DNA of 32,167 nt from Streptomyces bambusae (GCF_020532645.1 NZ_JAJAUZ010000079.1:1-32167), one strand, 5' to 3'. Shown: positions 7,354 through 16,630, counted from the first letter of the stretch. Numbers and translations: made by a program. The notes: generated by a model from the letters alone, not told the origin.

Positions 7354-8582
7354 GCCGCGGCCCCCTGAGCCGGGATCTCGGCGCGCAGCCGGAACCGGCC
7401 GCCGGGCAGCGGACCGGCTTCCAGCGTGCCGTCGAGGACGGCCAGCCGCTCCCGCAGCCCCGCCAGCCCCGAACCGGATCCGCCGGCCGGCGGACCGGAC
7501 GGCACCCCGTCGTTCTCGACCACCAAGGTCAGGGAGTCCCCCGCACTCCCCGACAGCCCGATGGTGCAGCTCCGTGCGTCCCCGTGCCGGAGGATGTTCG
7601 TCGCGGCCTCGCGCACCACCCAGCCGAACGCCGACTGGATCTCGGCGGGCAGCTCGGTGTCCGCCGGGACGTCCACCCGGCAGTCGATGCCGGCGGCCGT
7701 GAGCACCCCGCGGGCTCCCTCCAGTTCCACCACCAGGTCGGCCTCGCGGTATCCCCGCACCACGTCCCGCACCTCGCGCTGGGACTCCTGGGCAATCCGC
7801 TGTACCTCGATCATCTGCTCCACTGCCTCGGGGCGTTCACGCCGTGCCAGTTGCACCGCGAGTTCGCTCTTGAGCGCGATCACCGCGAGATTGCGGCCCA
7901 TCACGTCGTGCAGGTCCCGGCCGAACCGCAACCGCTCCTCGGCCACTGCGAGCCGCGCCTGCAACTCCCGGGACCGGTCCAACTCCCACACCGTACGCAC
8001 CAGCCACGCCGAGAACCCGCAGGTGAAGGCCAGGAGCGCGGACCCGAGCAGCACCCCCACCCCGTAGCCCACGGACTCCGCCCCGGGCACCCCCGCGGCC
8101 AGGGCCGCGACGGCCGTCACCAGACCCGAGACCGGCACCGCCAGCGCCATCTCCCGGACCCGCCGCAGCACCAGCACCAGGGCGCCGACGCCGAAGCACA
8201 CCATGCCGCCCACCAGCGTCGGCCCGGTCGTGGCGTTCGGGACCCGGCCGATCTCCCCGGTGCCCCGCAGCACCAGCAGCGCGATGACGGCCGCCGCCGT
8301 CACGCCGATCAGCGCACCGGCCGCCTTCACCGGCCGCGGCCCCCGCTCCAGCACCCAGTTCAGGGCCTTGCCGCAGACCACTCCGCACAGCACCGACTGC
8401 AGGGTGGCGACCAGCGCCAGCGCCGTGGCCAGCGGGATCGGAATCCGCTCGACGTCGACGAAGGGCGCGGGCACCACGAGGGTCAGCTCGATCACGGCGA
8501 AGAACAGGAACGACCAGCGCGTGTACAGCTCGACCTTGGCCGCCTGCCCCCGGTTCTTCCACCAGCCGGTCAGCTTCGACAT
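7350..8582 (-). CDS. DesK/NarX-type membrane sensor histidine kinase
   Basis: This 410-residue kinase has about six hydrophobic segments in its first 195 residues and almost no extracellular loop, so it probably senses something in or near the membrane. The HisKA_3 motif FGRDLHDVMGRNLAVIALKSELA places the phosphorylated His at about 225. The ATP-binding domain shows the N-box EAATNILRHG and the G-box GSGLAGLRERL. I chose ATG 8582 because GGGGGGACGGG precedes it; the frame extends upstream but with low-complexity residues. The stop overlaps the regulator start (ATGA at 7350-7353). The gap to the upstream permease stop is 79 nt. This architecture is known from kinases that respond to membrane fluidity or membrane-active antibiotics, and the ABC partner fits that role by inference. 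Confidence 0.93.
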   Translation of the reverse strand: MSKLTGWWKNRGQAAKVELYTRWSFLFFAVIELTLVVPAPFVDVERIPIPLATALALVATLQSVLCGVVCGKALNWVLERGPRPVKAAGALIGVTAAAVIALLVLRGTGEIGRVPNATTGPTLVGGMVCFGVGALVLVLRRVREMALAVPVSGLVTAVAALAAGVPGAESVGYGVGVLLGSALLAFTCGFSAWLVRTVWELDRSRELQARLAVAEERLRFGRDLHDVMGRNLAVIALKSELAVQLARRERPEAVEQMIEVQRIAQESQREVRDVVRGYREADLVVELEGARGVLTAAGIDCRVDVPADTELPAEIQSAFGWVVREAATNILRHGDARSCTIGLSGSAGDSLTLVVENDGVPSGPPAGGSGSGLAGLRERLAVLDGTLEAGPLPGGRFRLRAEIPAQGAAA

Positions 8583-8661
8583 CGTCCCGTCCCCCCGGCC
8601 GCCCCGCCCGTACGTGCGGCTGGTCGTGCAGTCCCCGCCCCGCGGGCCGTCCCGCGAGGTC

Positions 8662-9426
8662 CTACCGGCGCGGTTCCCACCGGAACCACCGCCGGACAGC
8701 AAACACGGTGATCACGATCCAGGCCAGCGCTGTCAGCGCCGCACCCAGCAGCTCCCCGGCCCCGGTGCCTCCCGTCCAGCCGGCCCGTATGAGCTGCATC
8801 GCCCCGCTCAGCGGCAGCAGTTCACACACATCGGCCACCCGGTCGGGCAGCACGTCCGTCGGCAGCATCATCCCGGAACCGATCGCCGACAGCAGGAAGA
8901 ACGGCAGCGTGGTGATGCCCGCGCTCTCCACGTTCCGCGTGATGGCCGTGGTCAGGGCGGCCGCCGGCACGAGCAGGACCACGGCGACGACGAGTCCGGC
9001 GACCAGCAGCAGCGGCTGTTCGGGTGCCCCCAGGCCGAGGACGATCGCCCCGCCGGCCGTCAGCAGCAGGACCTGGAGGAGCGCCAGGACCACGGCCGGC
9101 AGCGAGCCGCCCGCAAGGATCTCGAGATCGGTGGCCTCCCCGGTGCGCAGCCGCTTGAGCACGAGCTCCTCGCGCCGGGCGGTGAACGCGGACACCAGGG
9201 CCATGTAGACGACGAGGATGAGGACCATCCCGGTCCCGCCGATCATCGTGGCGGCGCCGGCGCCCATCGGCAGGTCGCCGGGACCTATCCCGGAGAGGGA
9301 GGAGCGCAGGACGGAGATCATCGCGACCGGCATCAGCAGGGCGATGAACAGGTTGTTCTTGTTGCGGGCCAGGAGCGTGAGCTCGGCTCGTCCCAAAGCG
9401 GCCAGGCGGCCGTACGCGATGCTCAT
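8662..9426 (-). CDS. ABC-2 type transporter permease
   Basis: The 254-residue protein has about six hydrophobic helices. The N-terminus MSIAYGRLAALGRAELTLLARNKNNLF is the typical ABC-2 entry with an amphipathic Arg-rich stretch. A conserved cytosolic segment follows the second helix (SAFTARREELVLKRLRTGEATDLEILAGGSLPA), which is the usual place for contact with the ATPase. It should form the membrane channel of an exporter with the ATPase encoded upstream. The two genes overlap by 4 nt (ATGA, 9423-9426), so they are co-translated. The substrate cannot be read from the sequence; lipids, ionophores or antibiotics are typical for ABC-2 exporters next to DesK-like kinases. Confidence 0.92.
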   Translation of the reverse strand: MSIAYGRLAALGRAELTLLARNKNNLFIALLMPVAMISVLRSSLSGIGPGDLPMGAGAATMIGGTGMVLILVVYMALVSAFTARREELVLKRLRTGEATDLEILAGGSLPAVVLALLQVLLLTAGGAIVLGLGAPEQPLLLVAGLVVAVVLLVPAAALTTAITRNVESAGITTLPFFLLSAIGSGMMLPTDVLPDRVADVCELLPLSGAMQLIRAGWTGGTGAGELLGAALTALAWIVITVFAVRRWFRWEPRR

Positions 9427-10346
9427 CGGACACCTTCCGGGGTGCGGGCGGCGATCTCCAGGAACGCCTCTTCGAGGGAGGCCGAGCGGGCGTCCAGCCC
9501 GTCCAGCCGGACGGCCGACTCCTCGGCCCAGCGGAGCAGTTCGGTCAGCGACTCCTGGAGCCGGTTCGTGCGGATCTCCACGGCCGGGCCGTCCGCGGCG
9601 GCCCGCAGGCCGAGCGGCAGGGCGGCCGGGGAGACGCCCTCGGGCAGCCGGAAGCGGATCCGGGCCGGCTGGGCGGCGGTGACCTCGGCCGGGGTGCCGG
9701 CCGCGACGATCTCGCCGCCGTGCAGGATCGCCAGCCGGTCGGCCAGCTCCTCGGCCTCCTCCAGGTAGTGCGTGGTGAGCAGCACCGTCGTGCCGGCGTC
9801 GCGCAGGGAACGGACCAGCCGCCAGGTGTCGCGGCGGCCCTCGGCGTCCATGCCGGTGGTCGGCTCGTCGAGGAACAGCACTTCGGGGCTGCCGAGCAGG
9901 GCGAGTGCCAGGTCGAGCCGGCGGCGCTCGCCGCCGGACAGCTGCTTGACCCGTATCGCGGCCCGGGCGGTCAGCCCGACCTGCTCCAGGACCTCGGCGG
10001 CGGGCCGGGCCCCGGTGGTGCAGCCGGCCCACATGCGGAGGGTCTCGCCGACCGTGAGGTCGGCGGGGAAACCGCCCTCCTGGAGCATGACTCCGGTCCG
10101 GGGCCGGACCAGGGCCCGCTCGGCGTACGGATCGTGGCCGAGGACGCGGACCCGGCCGGAGGACGGCCGGGCCAGGCCTTCCAGGACCTCCACGGTCGAG
10201 GTCTTGCCGGCGCCGTTGGTGCCGAGCAGGGCGAAGATCTCGCCGCGGGCGACGGTGAAGGAGATGCCGCGGACGGCCTCGAAGCCTCCGGAGTAGCCGC
10301 GGCGGAGGCCTTCGGCCTCGATCACGCAGGGGTCGTTGTCAGTCAT
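9423..10346 (-). CDS. ABC transporter ATP-binding protein (drug/lipid exporter type)
   Basis: The 307-residue protein has a complete nucleotide-binding domain: Walker A GTNGAGKTS (42-50), Q-loop MLQEGGF, signature LSGGE (136-140), Walker B VLFLDEPTTGMD (about 156-167) and H-loop LLTTHYLEEAE. The roughly 80-residue tail after the domain is typical of the DrrA/CcmA subfamily of exporters. It powers the permease encoded directly downstream. As the first gene of the four-gene operon it lies behind the presumed regulated promoter, with TGTCAT/ATGACA repeats 44-74 nt upstream of its ATG. No clear Shine-Dalgarno sequence is visible before the ATG; a hexamer GAATCT lies 6 nt upstream, so a leaderless start is possible. 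Confidence 0.94.
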   Translation of the reverse strand: MTDNDPCVIEAEGLRRGYSGGFEAVRGISFTVARGEIFALLGTNGAGKTSTVEVLEGLARPSSGRVRVLGHDPYAERALVRPRTGVMLQEGGFPADLTVGETLRMWAGCTTGARPAAEVLEQVGLTARAAIRVKQLSGGERRRLDLALALLGSPEVLFLDEPTTGMDAEGRRDTWRLVRSLRDAGTTVLLTTHYLEEAEELADRLAILHGGEIVAAGTPAEVTAAQPARIRFRLPEGVSPAALPLGLRAAADGPAVEIRTNRLQESLTELLRWAEESAVRLDGLDARSASLEEAFLEIAARTPEGVR

Positions 10347-10389
10347 GACTTCAGATTCCCGGCGGATCCGGGGCCTCGGCAGTGCGCGG

Positions 10390-10417
10390 TGTCATCAGCC
10401 CCGATGACATTTGTCAT
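10390..10417. promoter_or_regulatory. Candidate operator of the ABC/two-component operon
   Basis: Three half-sites occur in 28 bp: TGTCATC (10390-10396), GATGACA (10403-10409) and TGTCAT (10412-10417). The last two form the palindrome ATGACATTTGTCAT; the first two form another inverted repeat with a 6-nt spacer. The position just upstream of the operon, and the dimeric binding of NarL-type regulators, make it a likely site for the regulator encoded at 6742-7353. Confidence 0.5.
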
Positions 10418-10533
10418 GAGCGGGATGCACCCCATCCCGACCCTGACCACACGGGCCCGTCGGCAAACGTCGTGGCACCGGCAATCAGTCCGGCCCGTCG
10501 GCGGCCATCACGGCCCCTGACCACCCCGACCCA

Positions 10534-10624
10534 CCGGCAGACTCCGTCTCCACCAGCAGATTCGCATCGACCGGCAGACTCCGTCTCCACCAGCAGATTC
10601 GCATCGACCGGCAGACTCCGTCTC
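10534..10624. repeat. Tandem repeat, 37-bp unit, about 2.4 copies
   Basis: Two identical units run 10534-10570 and 10571-10607, each beginning CCGGCAGACTCCGTCTCC. A partial third unit runs to about 10624. The unit length is not a multiple of three and the stretch is non-coding. There are no spacers, so it is not a CRISPR array. Confidence 0.9.
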
Positions 10625-10637
10625 GACCGGCAAACGC

Positions 10638-10669
10638 AGAAGGCCCCAGTCTTTCGACTGGGGCCTTCT
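10638..10669. terminator. Terminator of tRNA-Gly copy 2
   Basis: AGAAGGCCCCAGTC (10638-10651) pairs perfectly with GACTGGGGCCTTCT (10656-10669) around loop TTTC. It starts 6 nt beyond the 3' end of the minus-strand tRNA. It closely resembles the hairpin beside tRNA-Gly copy 1. Confidence 0.85.
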
Positions 10670-10674
10670 CTCTG

Positions 10675-10747
10675 AGCGGACGACGAGATTCGAACTCGCG
10701 ACCCTCACCTTGGCAAGGTGATGCTCTACCAACTGAGCCACGTCCGC
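10675..10747 (-). tRNA. tRNA-Gly (anticodon GCC), copy 2
   Basis: This is base-for-base identical to the tRNA at 6647-6719: acceptor GCGGACG/CGTCCGC, anticodon loop TTGCCAA, no encoded CCA. It probably shares a transcript with tRNA-Gly(UCC), which lies 79 nt upstream on the same strand. Confidence 0.97.
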
Positions 10748-10826
10748 ATGCCGCCGATCGGCTTTCACCGGTCGGTGCGAGCACCACTCTACCCGATCCA
10801 CCGGAGTGGTTGGTAAAGCGATGCAG

Positions 10827-10898
10827 AGCGGGTGACAGGAATCGCACACTGCGCCTCCCCCCTGGAAGGGGGGTGTTCTGCTACTGAACTACACCCGC
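10827..10898 (-). tRNA. tRNA-Gly (anticodon UCC)
   Basis: On the minus strand the acceptor stem is GCGGGTG/CACCCGC with discriminator U. The anticodon stem CCCCC/GGGGG encloses loop CTTCCAG, giving anticodon UCC (reads GGA/GGG). The length is 72 nt and no CCA is encoded. It is a different isoacceptor from its two GCC neighbours. Confidence 0.95.
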
Positions 10899-10986
10899 AC
10901 GACCTTCGAGGCTTTGACCTGCGGTCTCGCCCCTCGGCGTGATCCACACACTAGCGGACCGACCGGGGTGCTTGGCAAATCGGTGG

Positions 10987-11304
10987 TCAGTGGGCCTCGT
11001 TGTAGGCCTCGTAGACCTTCTTGGGGATGCGGCCCCGGGGCGGGACGTCGAGGCTGTGCGACCGGGCCCAGGCGCGGACGACGGCCGGGTCCGGGGCGAG
11101 CGAGGTGTGCTTGTAGGTCTTGCCGGACCGGGCCTGCCGGCGGCCCGCCGCCATGTAGGGCGCAAGGCTCTTGCGGAGCTTCTTCGCGTTGGCGAGATTC
11201 AGGTCGATCTCGTACGACTTACCGTCGAGACCGAAGGTCACGGTTTCCGCCGCCTCCCCGCCGTCGATGTCGTCGGAGATTGTCACCACTACGCGCTGCG
11301 CCAC
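10987..11304 (-). CDS. lsrL: Lsr2-family nucleoid-associated protein (Lsr2-like paralogue)
   Basis: The 105-residue protein has the Lsr2 layout. An N-terminal beta-rich dimerisation domain (QRVVVTISDDIDGG, then ETVTFGLDGKSYEIDLN) is followed by a basic linker and a C-terminal DNA-binding domain with the AT-hook-like loop PPRGRIPKKV. Lsr2 proteins bind AT-rich, often acquired, DNA in the minor groove and silence it. Streptomyces have a main lsr2 elsewhere and a second copy, lsrL, next to purS; the location here identifies it as lsrL. Start is GTG 11304 with AAGGGA about 10 nt upstream. It is divergent from purS and followed by tRNA-Gly genes on the same strand. Its role is less clear than that of Lsr2; heteromer formation with Lsr2 is possible. 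Confidence 0.9.
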   Translation of the reverse strand: MAQRVVVTISDDIDGGEAAETVTFGLDGKSYEIDLNLANAKKLRKSLAPYMAAGRRQARSGKTYKHTSLAPDPAVVRAWARSHSLDVPPRGRIPKKVYEAYNEAH

Positions 11305-11433
11305 GGATATCGGTCCCTTCGCGCGACCTTCGCCACCCGCTTCTGACGTGCGGCGATGTCGACTGTATGGCTGTTTCGGAACAATGCGTCTTTGTGCCGC
11401 AAACCTTGTGGATTCCTTTGTACCTCGAATACC

Positions 11434-11462
11434 GCGGCATTGTGAAGCCCAATTAATGCCGC
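11434..11462. promoter_or_regulatory. Inverted repeat / hairpin in the lsrL-purS region
   Basis: GCGGCATT (11434-11441) and AATGCCGC (11455-11462) are perfect inverted 8-mers separated by 13 nt. It could be an operator or an RNA hairpin; which one cannot be decided from sequence. Confidence 0.4.
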
Positions 11463-11545
11463 CCGCGTGTCCCGCCGCAATCCCGGCCGTGCTGCTTTCC
11501 TGTCGATTTTGAGGAGTGTTGGTGAAGGCGAAAGCGGAGGGTTGT

Positions 11546-11596
11546 GTGAACGTACAGATCGTCTACCCGCGTAGAAATTTCGGGCGGGTACGCTGA
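11546..11596 (+). CDS. Possible 16-residue leader peptide upstream of purS
   Basis: GTG at 11546 is preceded by GGAGG (11536-11540) at a 5-nt spacing and opens a frame for VNVQIVYPRRNFGRVR, ending in TGA 40 nt before the purS start. The ribosome-binding site is better than most in this window, but such short frames arise by chance. Expression needs a transcription start upstream of 11536, which is unknown. Confidence 0.15.
   Translation: MNVQIVYPRRNFGRVR
11564..11590. promoter_or_regulatory. Inverted repeat and -10-like hexamer upstream of purS
   Basis: TACCCGC (11564-11570) is mirrored by GCGGGTA (11584-11590). It overlaps a smaller palindrome CTACCCGCGTAG (11563-11574). TACGCT (11589-11594) fits a -10 box and would give a roughly 36-nt purS leader. 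No matching -35 box is evident, so it may need an activator or be repressor-controlled. Confidence 0.35.
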
Positions 11597-11636
11597 TGAC
11601 ACCGCCTTCGCACCAACCACCACACCGGGAGTGCCA

Positions 11637-11882
11637 GTGGCACGCGTCGTAGTCGACGTCATGCTCAAGCCCGAGATCCTCGACCCCCAGGGCCAGGCGG
11701 TGCAGCGTGCACTGCCGCGCCTGGGCTTCGAGGGGATCGCGGACGTCCGTCAGGGCAAGCGTTTCGAGCTGGAAGTCGAAGGGCCGGTCGACCAGGCCGC
11801 CCTCGACCGCATCCACAAGATGGCCGAGACGTTCCTCGCCAACACCGTCATCGAAGACTTCACCGTGAAGGTCGAGGCCTGA
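11637..11882 (+). CDS. purS: Phosphoribosylformylglycinamidine synthase subunit PurS
   Basis: This 81-residue protein is the small subunit that bridges PurQ and PurL in the FGAR amidotransferase complex and helps channel ammonia. The sequence ARVVVDVMLKPEILDPQGQAV, GFEGIADVRQGKRFEL and FTVKVEA covers the whole PurS fold. GTG 11637 has GGGAG 5 nt upstream; an in-frame GTG at 11631 overlaps that site and is unlikely. The purQ start lies 2 nt after its stop, so purS, purQ and purL form a tightly coupled operon. Confidence 0.96.
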   Translation: MARVVVDVMLKPEILDPQGQAVQRALPRLGFEGIADVRQGKRFELEVEGPVDQAALDRIHKMAETFLANTVIEDFTVKVEA

Positions 11883-11884
11883 CG

Positions 11885-12585
11885 GTGACCACTCGCATCG
11901 GAGTCGTCACGTTCCCCGGAACGCTCGACGACCGTGACTCGCTGCGCGCCGTCCGCCTCGCGGGCGCCGAGCCGGTCTCGCTGTGGCACCGCGACAAGGA
12001 CCTGCACCAGGTCGACGCGGTCGTCCTCGCGGGCGGGTTCTCGTACGGCGACTACCTGCGGGCGGGCGCCATCTCCCGCTTCTCGCCGGTGATGGAGACG
12101 ATCATCGAGCAGGCGAAGGCGGGCATGCCCGTCCTCGGCATCTGCAACGGCTTCCAGGTCCTCACCGAGGCCCACCTGCTGCCGGGCGCGATGCTGCGCA
12201 ACAACCACCTGCACTTCATCTGCCGCGAGCAGCGCCTCCGCGTCGAGAACGCAGAGACGGCCTGGACCGGCGACTACGAGCAGGGCCAGGAGATCGCCGT
12301 CCCGCTCAAGAACATGGACGGCCGCTACGTCGCCGACGAGCGCACGCTCGACGAGCTGGAGGCGGAGGGCCGGGTCGCGTTCCGGTACCTGGCCCGCGGC
12401 GAAGCCGCTGACGGGTACGGCAACCCGAACGGCTCGCTCCGCGACATCGCCGGCATCACGAACGAGGCGGGCAACGTCGTCGGTCTCATGCCGCACCCCG
12501 AGCACGCCGTCGAGCCGCTGATCGGGACGGGCCGCACCGACGGCCTGCCGTTCTTCACCTCGGTCCTGAAGAAGCTGGTAAGCGC

Positions 12586-12589
<4 letters not shown>
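11885..12589 (+). CDS. purQ: Phosphoribosylformylglycinamidine synthase subunit PurQ (glutaminase)
   Basis: PurQ hydrolyses glutamine and passes ammonia to PurL. The 234-residue class I glutamine amidotransferase has its nucleophile C87 in LGICNGFQ and the His/Glu pair H204 and E206 in MPHPEHAVE, so the triad is intact. The N-terminus RIGVVTFPGTLDDRDS is typical. GTG 11885 follows the purS stop by 2 nt. The stop overlaps the purL ATG by 4 nt (ATGA, 12586-12589), so the two are translationally coupled. Confidence 0.97.
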
Positions 12590-14835
<2,246 letters not shown>

Positions 14836-14853
14836 GGCGGCCGGACCCGGAAC

Positions 14854-14887
14854 GTGCCCCGCTCTCCCCGACGGGAGGGCGGGGCAC
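14854..14887. terminator. Terminator of the purSQL operon
   Basis: GTGCCCCGC (14854-14862) pairs with GCGGGGCAC (14879-14887), with a further inner TCCC/GGGA stem (14865-14868 with 14873-14876). It starts 18 nt after the purL stop. Confidence 0.8.
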
Positions 14888-14918
14888 CGCCGTTTCCGCC
14901 GCTCCCGCAGCCGCGGAC

Positions 14919-14932
14919 TACGCTCGGCCGCA
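14919..14932 (+). promoter_or_regulatory. Candidate leaderless promoter (-10 hexamer) of the maleylpyruvate-isomerase-family gene
   Basis: TACGCT (14919-14924) ends 7 nt before the ATG at 14932, the same spacing as at purD and purF. There is no Shine-Dalgarno sequence. No -35 box was recognised. Confidence 0.45.
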
Positions 14933-15726
14933 TGCCGACCGCCAGGAAACCCAAGACCCGCAGTTACGACCCCGCGAAGATCCGGGCGGCGGTGTCCGCG
15001 CAGTTCGGGCACGTCACGGCCGCCGTCCGCGGGCTGACCGCGGAGCAGCTCGCGCTCCCCACCCACCTCGGCGAGTGGACCGTACGGGACCTGGTCGCGC
15101 ACATCGCCTGGGTGATCGACTCGGCGGCGGCTGCGGCCGAGCGGCCGGAGCCGGCGAAGGCCGAGGTCACGGCGGTGCAGTGGCCGTTCGCGACGGCTCC
15201 GCTGGCGGGCGGGATCGCGGCGGCGGCCAAGGAGTTCCCGCTGGAGGGGGCGGCGGAGGCCGCGTACGGGCGGGCCGCGGACCGGCTGGCCGCGGTGCTC
15301 GGCGCGCTGCCCGGCAGCCGCCCGCTGGCGCTGCGGATCGGGGCGATGACCCTGGACGACTTCATGGTGACGCGGACCGTCGAACTGGTGGTGCACACCG
15401 ACGACCTGAACCGGGCCGCCGGCCTGGAGATCCCCTTCGACCGGCAGGCGCTCGCGGCCTGCACCCGGCTGCTCGCGGACGCCCTGTCGGTGAAGGCGCC
15501 GGGCGGTTCGGTCGAGGTGCGGATCCCGCCGTTCGCGGTGGTCCAGTGCATCGAGGGCCCCCGGCACACCCGCGGTACGCCGCCGAACGTGGTGGAGACC
15601 GACCCGTTGACCTGGGTACGACTGGCCACCGGACGCACCGGCTGGGCGGCGGAGGTCGACGCGGCGAAGGTCGGCGCGAGCGGTGAGCGGGCCGACCTGT
15701 CGGCGGTCCTGCCGGTGCTGGGCTGA
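14932..15726 (+). CDS. Maleylpyruvate isomerase family (mycothiol-dependent / DinB-like) protein
   Basis: The 264-residue protein has the DinB-like four-helix N-terminal domain of mycothiol-dependent maleylpyruvate isomerases, followed by a sterol-carrier-like C-terminal domain. Family features are LTAEQLALPTHLGEWTVRDLVAHIAW and TVELVVHTDDLNRA. The expected metal ligands are present: H57 (VAHI), E151 and H155 (ExxxH), matching the H-E-H zinc triad of the characterised enzyme. A metal-bound thiol-dependent reaction in the cytosol is therefore likely. The substrate is unknown, since many paralogues exist in Streptomyces and no gentisate pathway genes are nearby. The ATG was chosen as the first good start after the purL terminator; it is probably leaderless. 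A large hairpin follows. Confidence 0.88.
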   Translation: MPTARKPKTRSYDPAKIRAAVSAQFGHVTAAVRGLTAEQLALPTHLGEWTVRDLVAHIAWVIDSAAAAAERPEPAKAEVTAVQWPFATAPLAGGIAAAAKEFPLEGAAEAAYGRAADRLAAVLGALPGSRPLALRIGAMTLDDFMVTRTVELVVHTDDLNRAAGLEIPFDRQALAACTRLLADALSVKAPGGSVEVRIPPFAVVQCIEGPRHTRGTPPNVVETDPLTWVRLATGRTGWAAEVDAAKVGASGERADLSAVLPVLG

Positions 15727-15748
15727 CCTCCCCGGCGGCGACGGGCCT

Positions 15749-15800
15749 GCCCGGCCGGCCGTTCCGGAAGGCTTCGGGAACGGTGCGGAACCGGCCGGGC
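15749..15800. terminator. Large hairpin terminator
   Basis: The outer stem GCCCGGCCGG (15749-15758) pairs with CCGGCCGGGC (15791-15800). The inner stem CCGTTCC (15759-15765) pairs with GGAACGG (15777-15783). A 7-nt bulge lies on the right side. It sits between the maleylpyruvate-isomerase-family gene and the META lipoprotein gene. Confidence 0.75.
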
Positions 15801-15820
15801 CGCGGGCACGTCACAGGGGC

Positions 15821-16630
15821 ATGCGAATCCTCCGACTTGCCCCTGCGGCCCTCGTCGCCGCCCTCGCCCTCACCGGCTGCGGCAGCACCGGTTCGGATGC
15901 CGCCGGTGCCGGCTCGGCCCCTGCGGAGGCCCTGACCGGAGTCAAGTGGAACGTCGAGAGCATCAAGGCCGGCGGCAAGGAGACCGCCGCGCCCCCCGGC
16001 GTCGACCTGCTTGTGGAAGGGAAGGCGGCCAGCGGCAACTACGGCTGCAACCGCTTCCAGGCCGACGTCACGCTGTCCGGCGACAAGCTGACCGTGAAGC
16101 CCGGCCCGACCACCACCATGGCCTGCGACGCCATGGAGTTCGAGACCCTGTACTCCGAGACCCTGGACGGCGAGCTCACGGTGAAGACCGCCGGCGAGCG
16201 CCTGACCCTGACCAACGCCAAGGGCGATGTCATCACCCTGACCTCCAAGGCCGTCGCCCCGCCGAAGGCCGCCCCGCTCAAGGGCACCAAGTGGACCGTG
16301 GACGCGCTGGCCGCGGGCAGCTCCCCGATGGACAGCGTCAACTCCGTGCCCGGGGGCGCGTCCCACTTCACCATCGCCGAGGACGGTACGGTCACCGGCA
16401 ACCTCGGGTGCAACACCTTCCGCAGCACCGCGAAGGTCTCCGGCGACTCGGTCACGTTCGGCGCGCTGTCCGCGACCCGCAAGGCGTGCAAGGGCGCCGA
16501 GGGCGAGACCGAGAAGGCCATGACCGAACTGCTCGGTTCCGGTCCGCTGAAGTCGAAGGTGGACGGAAACACGCTCACCCTGACCGCCGAAAGCGGCAAA
16601 TCGCTCGGCGCGAAGGCCGGCGAGAAGTAG
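15821..16630 (+). CDS. Lipoprotein with two META domains
   Basis: The 269-residue protein starts with a lipoprotein signal peptide: Arg-containing N-terminus, hydrophobic core APAALVAALALTG and lipobox LTGC with the acylated cysteine at C20. Two META (HslJ-like) domains follow in tandem, starting about residue 40 (TGVKWNVESI ... GNYGCNRFQADVTLSGDKL) and about 150 (KGTKWTVDAL ... GNLGCNTFRSTAKVSGDSV). Both contain the diagnostic GxxGCNxF loop and a later Cys (MACDAMEFE, KACKGAEGE), so each could form one disulfide. It is likely anchored outside the membrane. META proteins are linked to stress or heat resistance in other bacteria, but the biochemical role is unknown. AGGGG sits unusually close (1 nt) to the ATG. 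A strong hairpin follows. Confidence 0.9.
   Translation: MRILRLAPAALVAALALTGCGSTGSDAAGAGSAPAEALTGVKWNVESIKAGGKETAAPPGVDLLVEGKAASGNYGCNRFQADVTLSGDKLTVKPGPTTTMACDAMEFETLYSETLDGELTVKTAGERLTLTNAKGDVITLTSKAVAPPKAAPLKGTKWTVDALAAGSSPMDSVNSVPGGASHFTIAEDGTVTGNLGCNTFRSTAKVSGDSVTFGALSATRKACKGAEGETEKAMTELLGSGPLKSKVDGNTLTLTAESGKSLGAKAGEK

Larger units (their letters stand above)
10347..10637. other. Non-coding region between the ABC operon and tRNA-Gly
   Basis: There is no convincing gene here. The left part (10390-10417) holds the TGTCAT/ATGACA repeat cluster. The right part (10534-10624) holds 2.4 tandem copies of a 37-bp unit. Short GGCAAACG and CCGGCA motifs recur between them. Confidence 0.6.
11305..11636. 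other. Divergent intergenic region between lsrL and purS
   Basis: 332 bases without a recognised gene. It contains a hairpin (11434-11462), a short open frame with a ribosome-binding site (11546-11596), an inverted repeat (11564-11590) and the purS ribosome-binding site GGGAG (11627-11631). It is visibly less GC-rich than the flanking genes. The promoters for both directions must lie here. Confidence 0.6.

Noticed and set aside
10534..10624. CRISPR array
   Set aside because: The 37-bp units are directly adjacent with no unique spacers, and no cas genes are present.
6647..10747. Integrative element between attL/attR at tRNA-Gly
   Set aside because: The repeats are whole, working tRNA genes and there is no integrase or excisionase between them. 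The four genes have normal codon use and are a standard operon.
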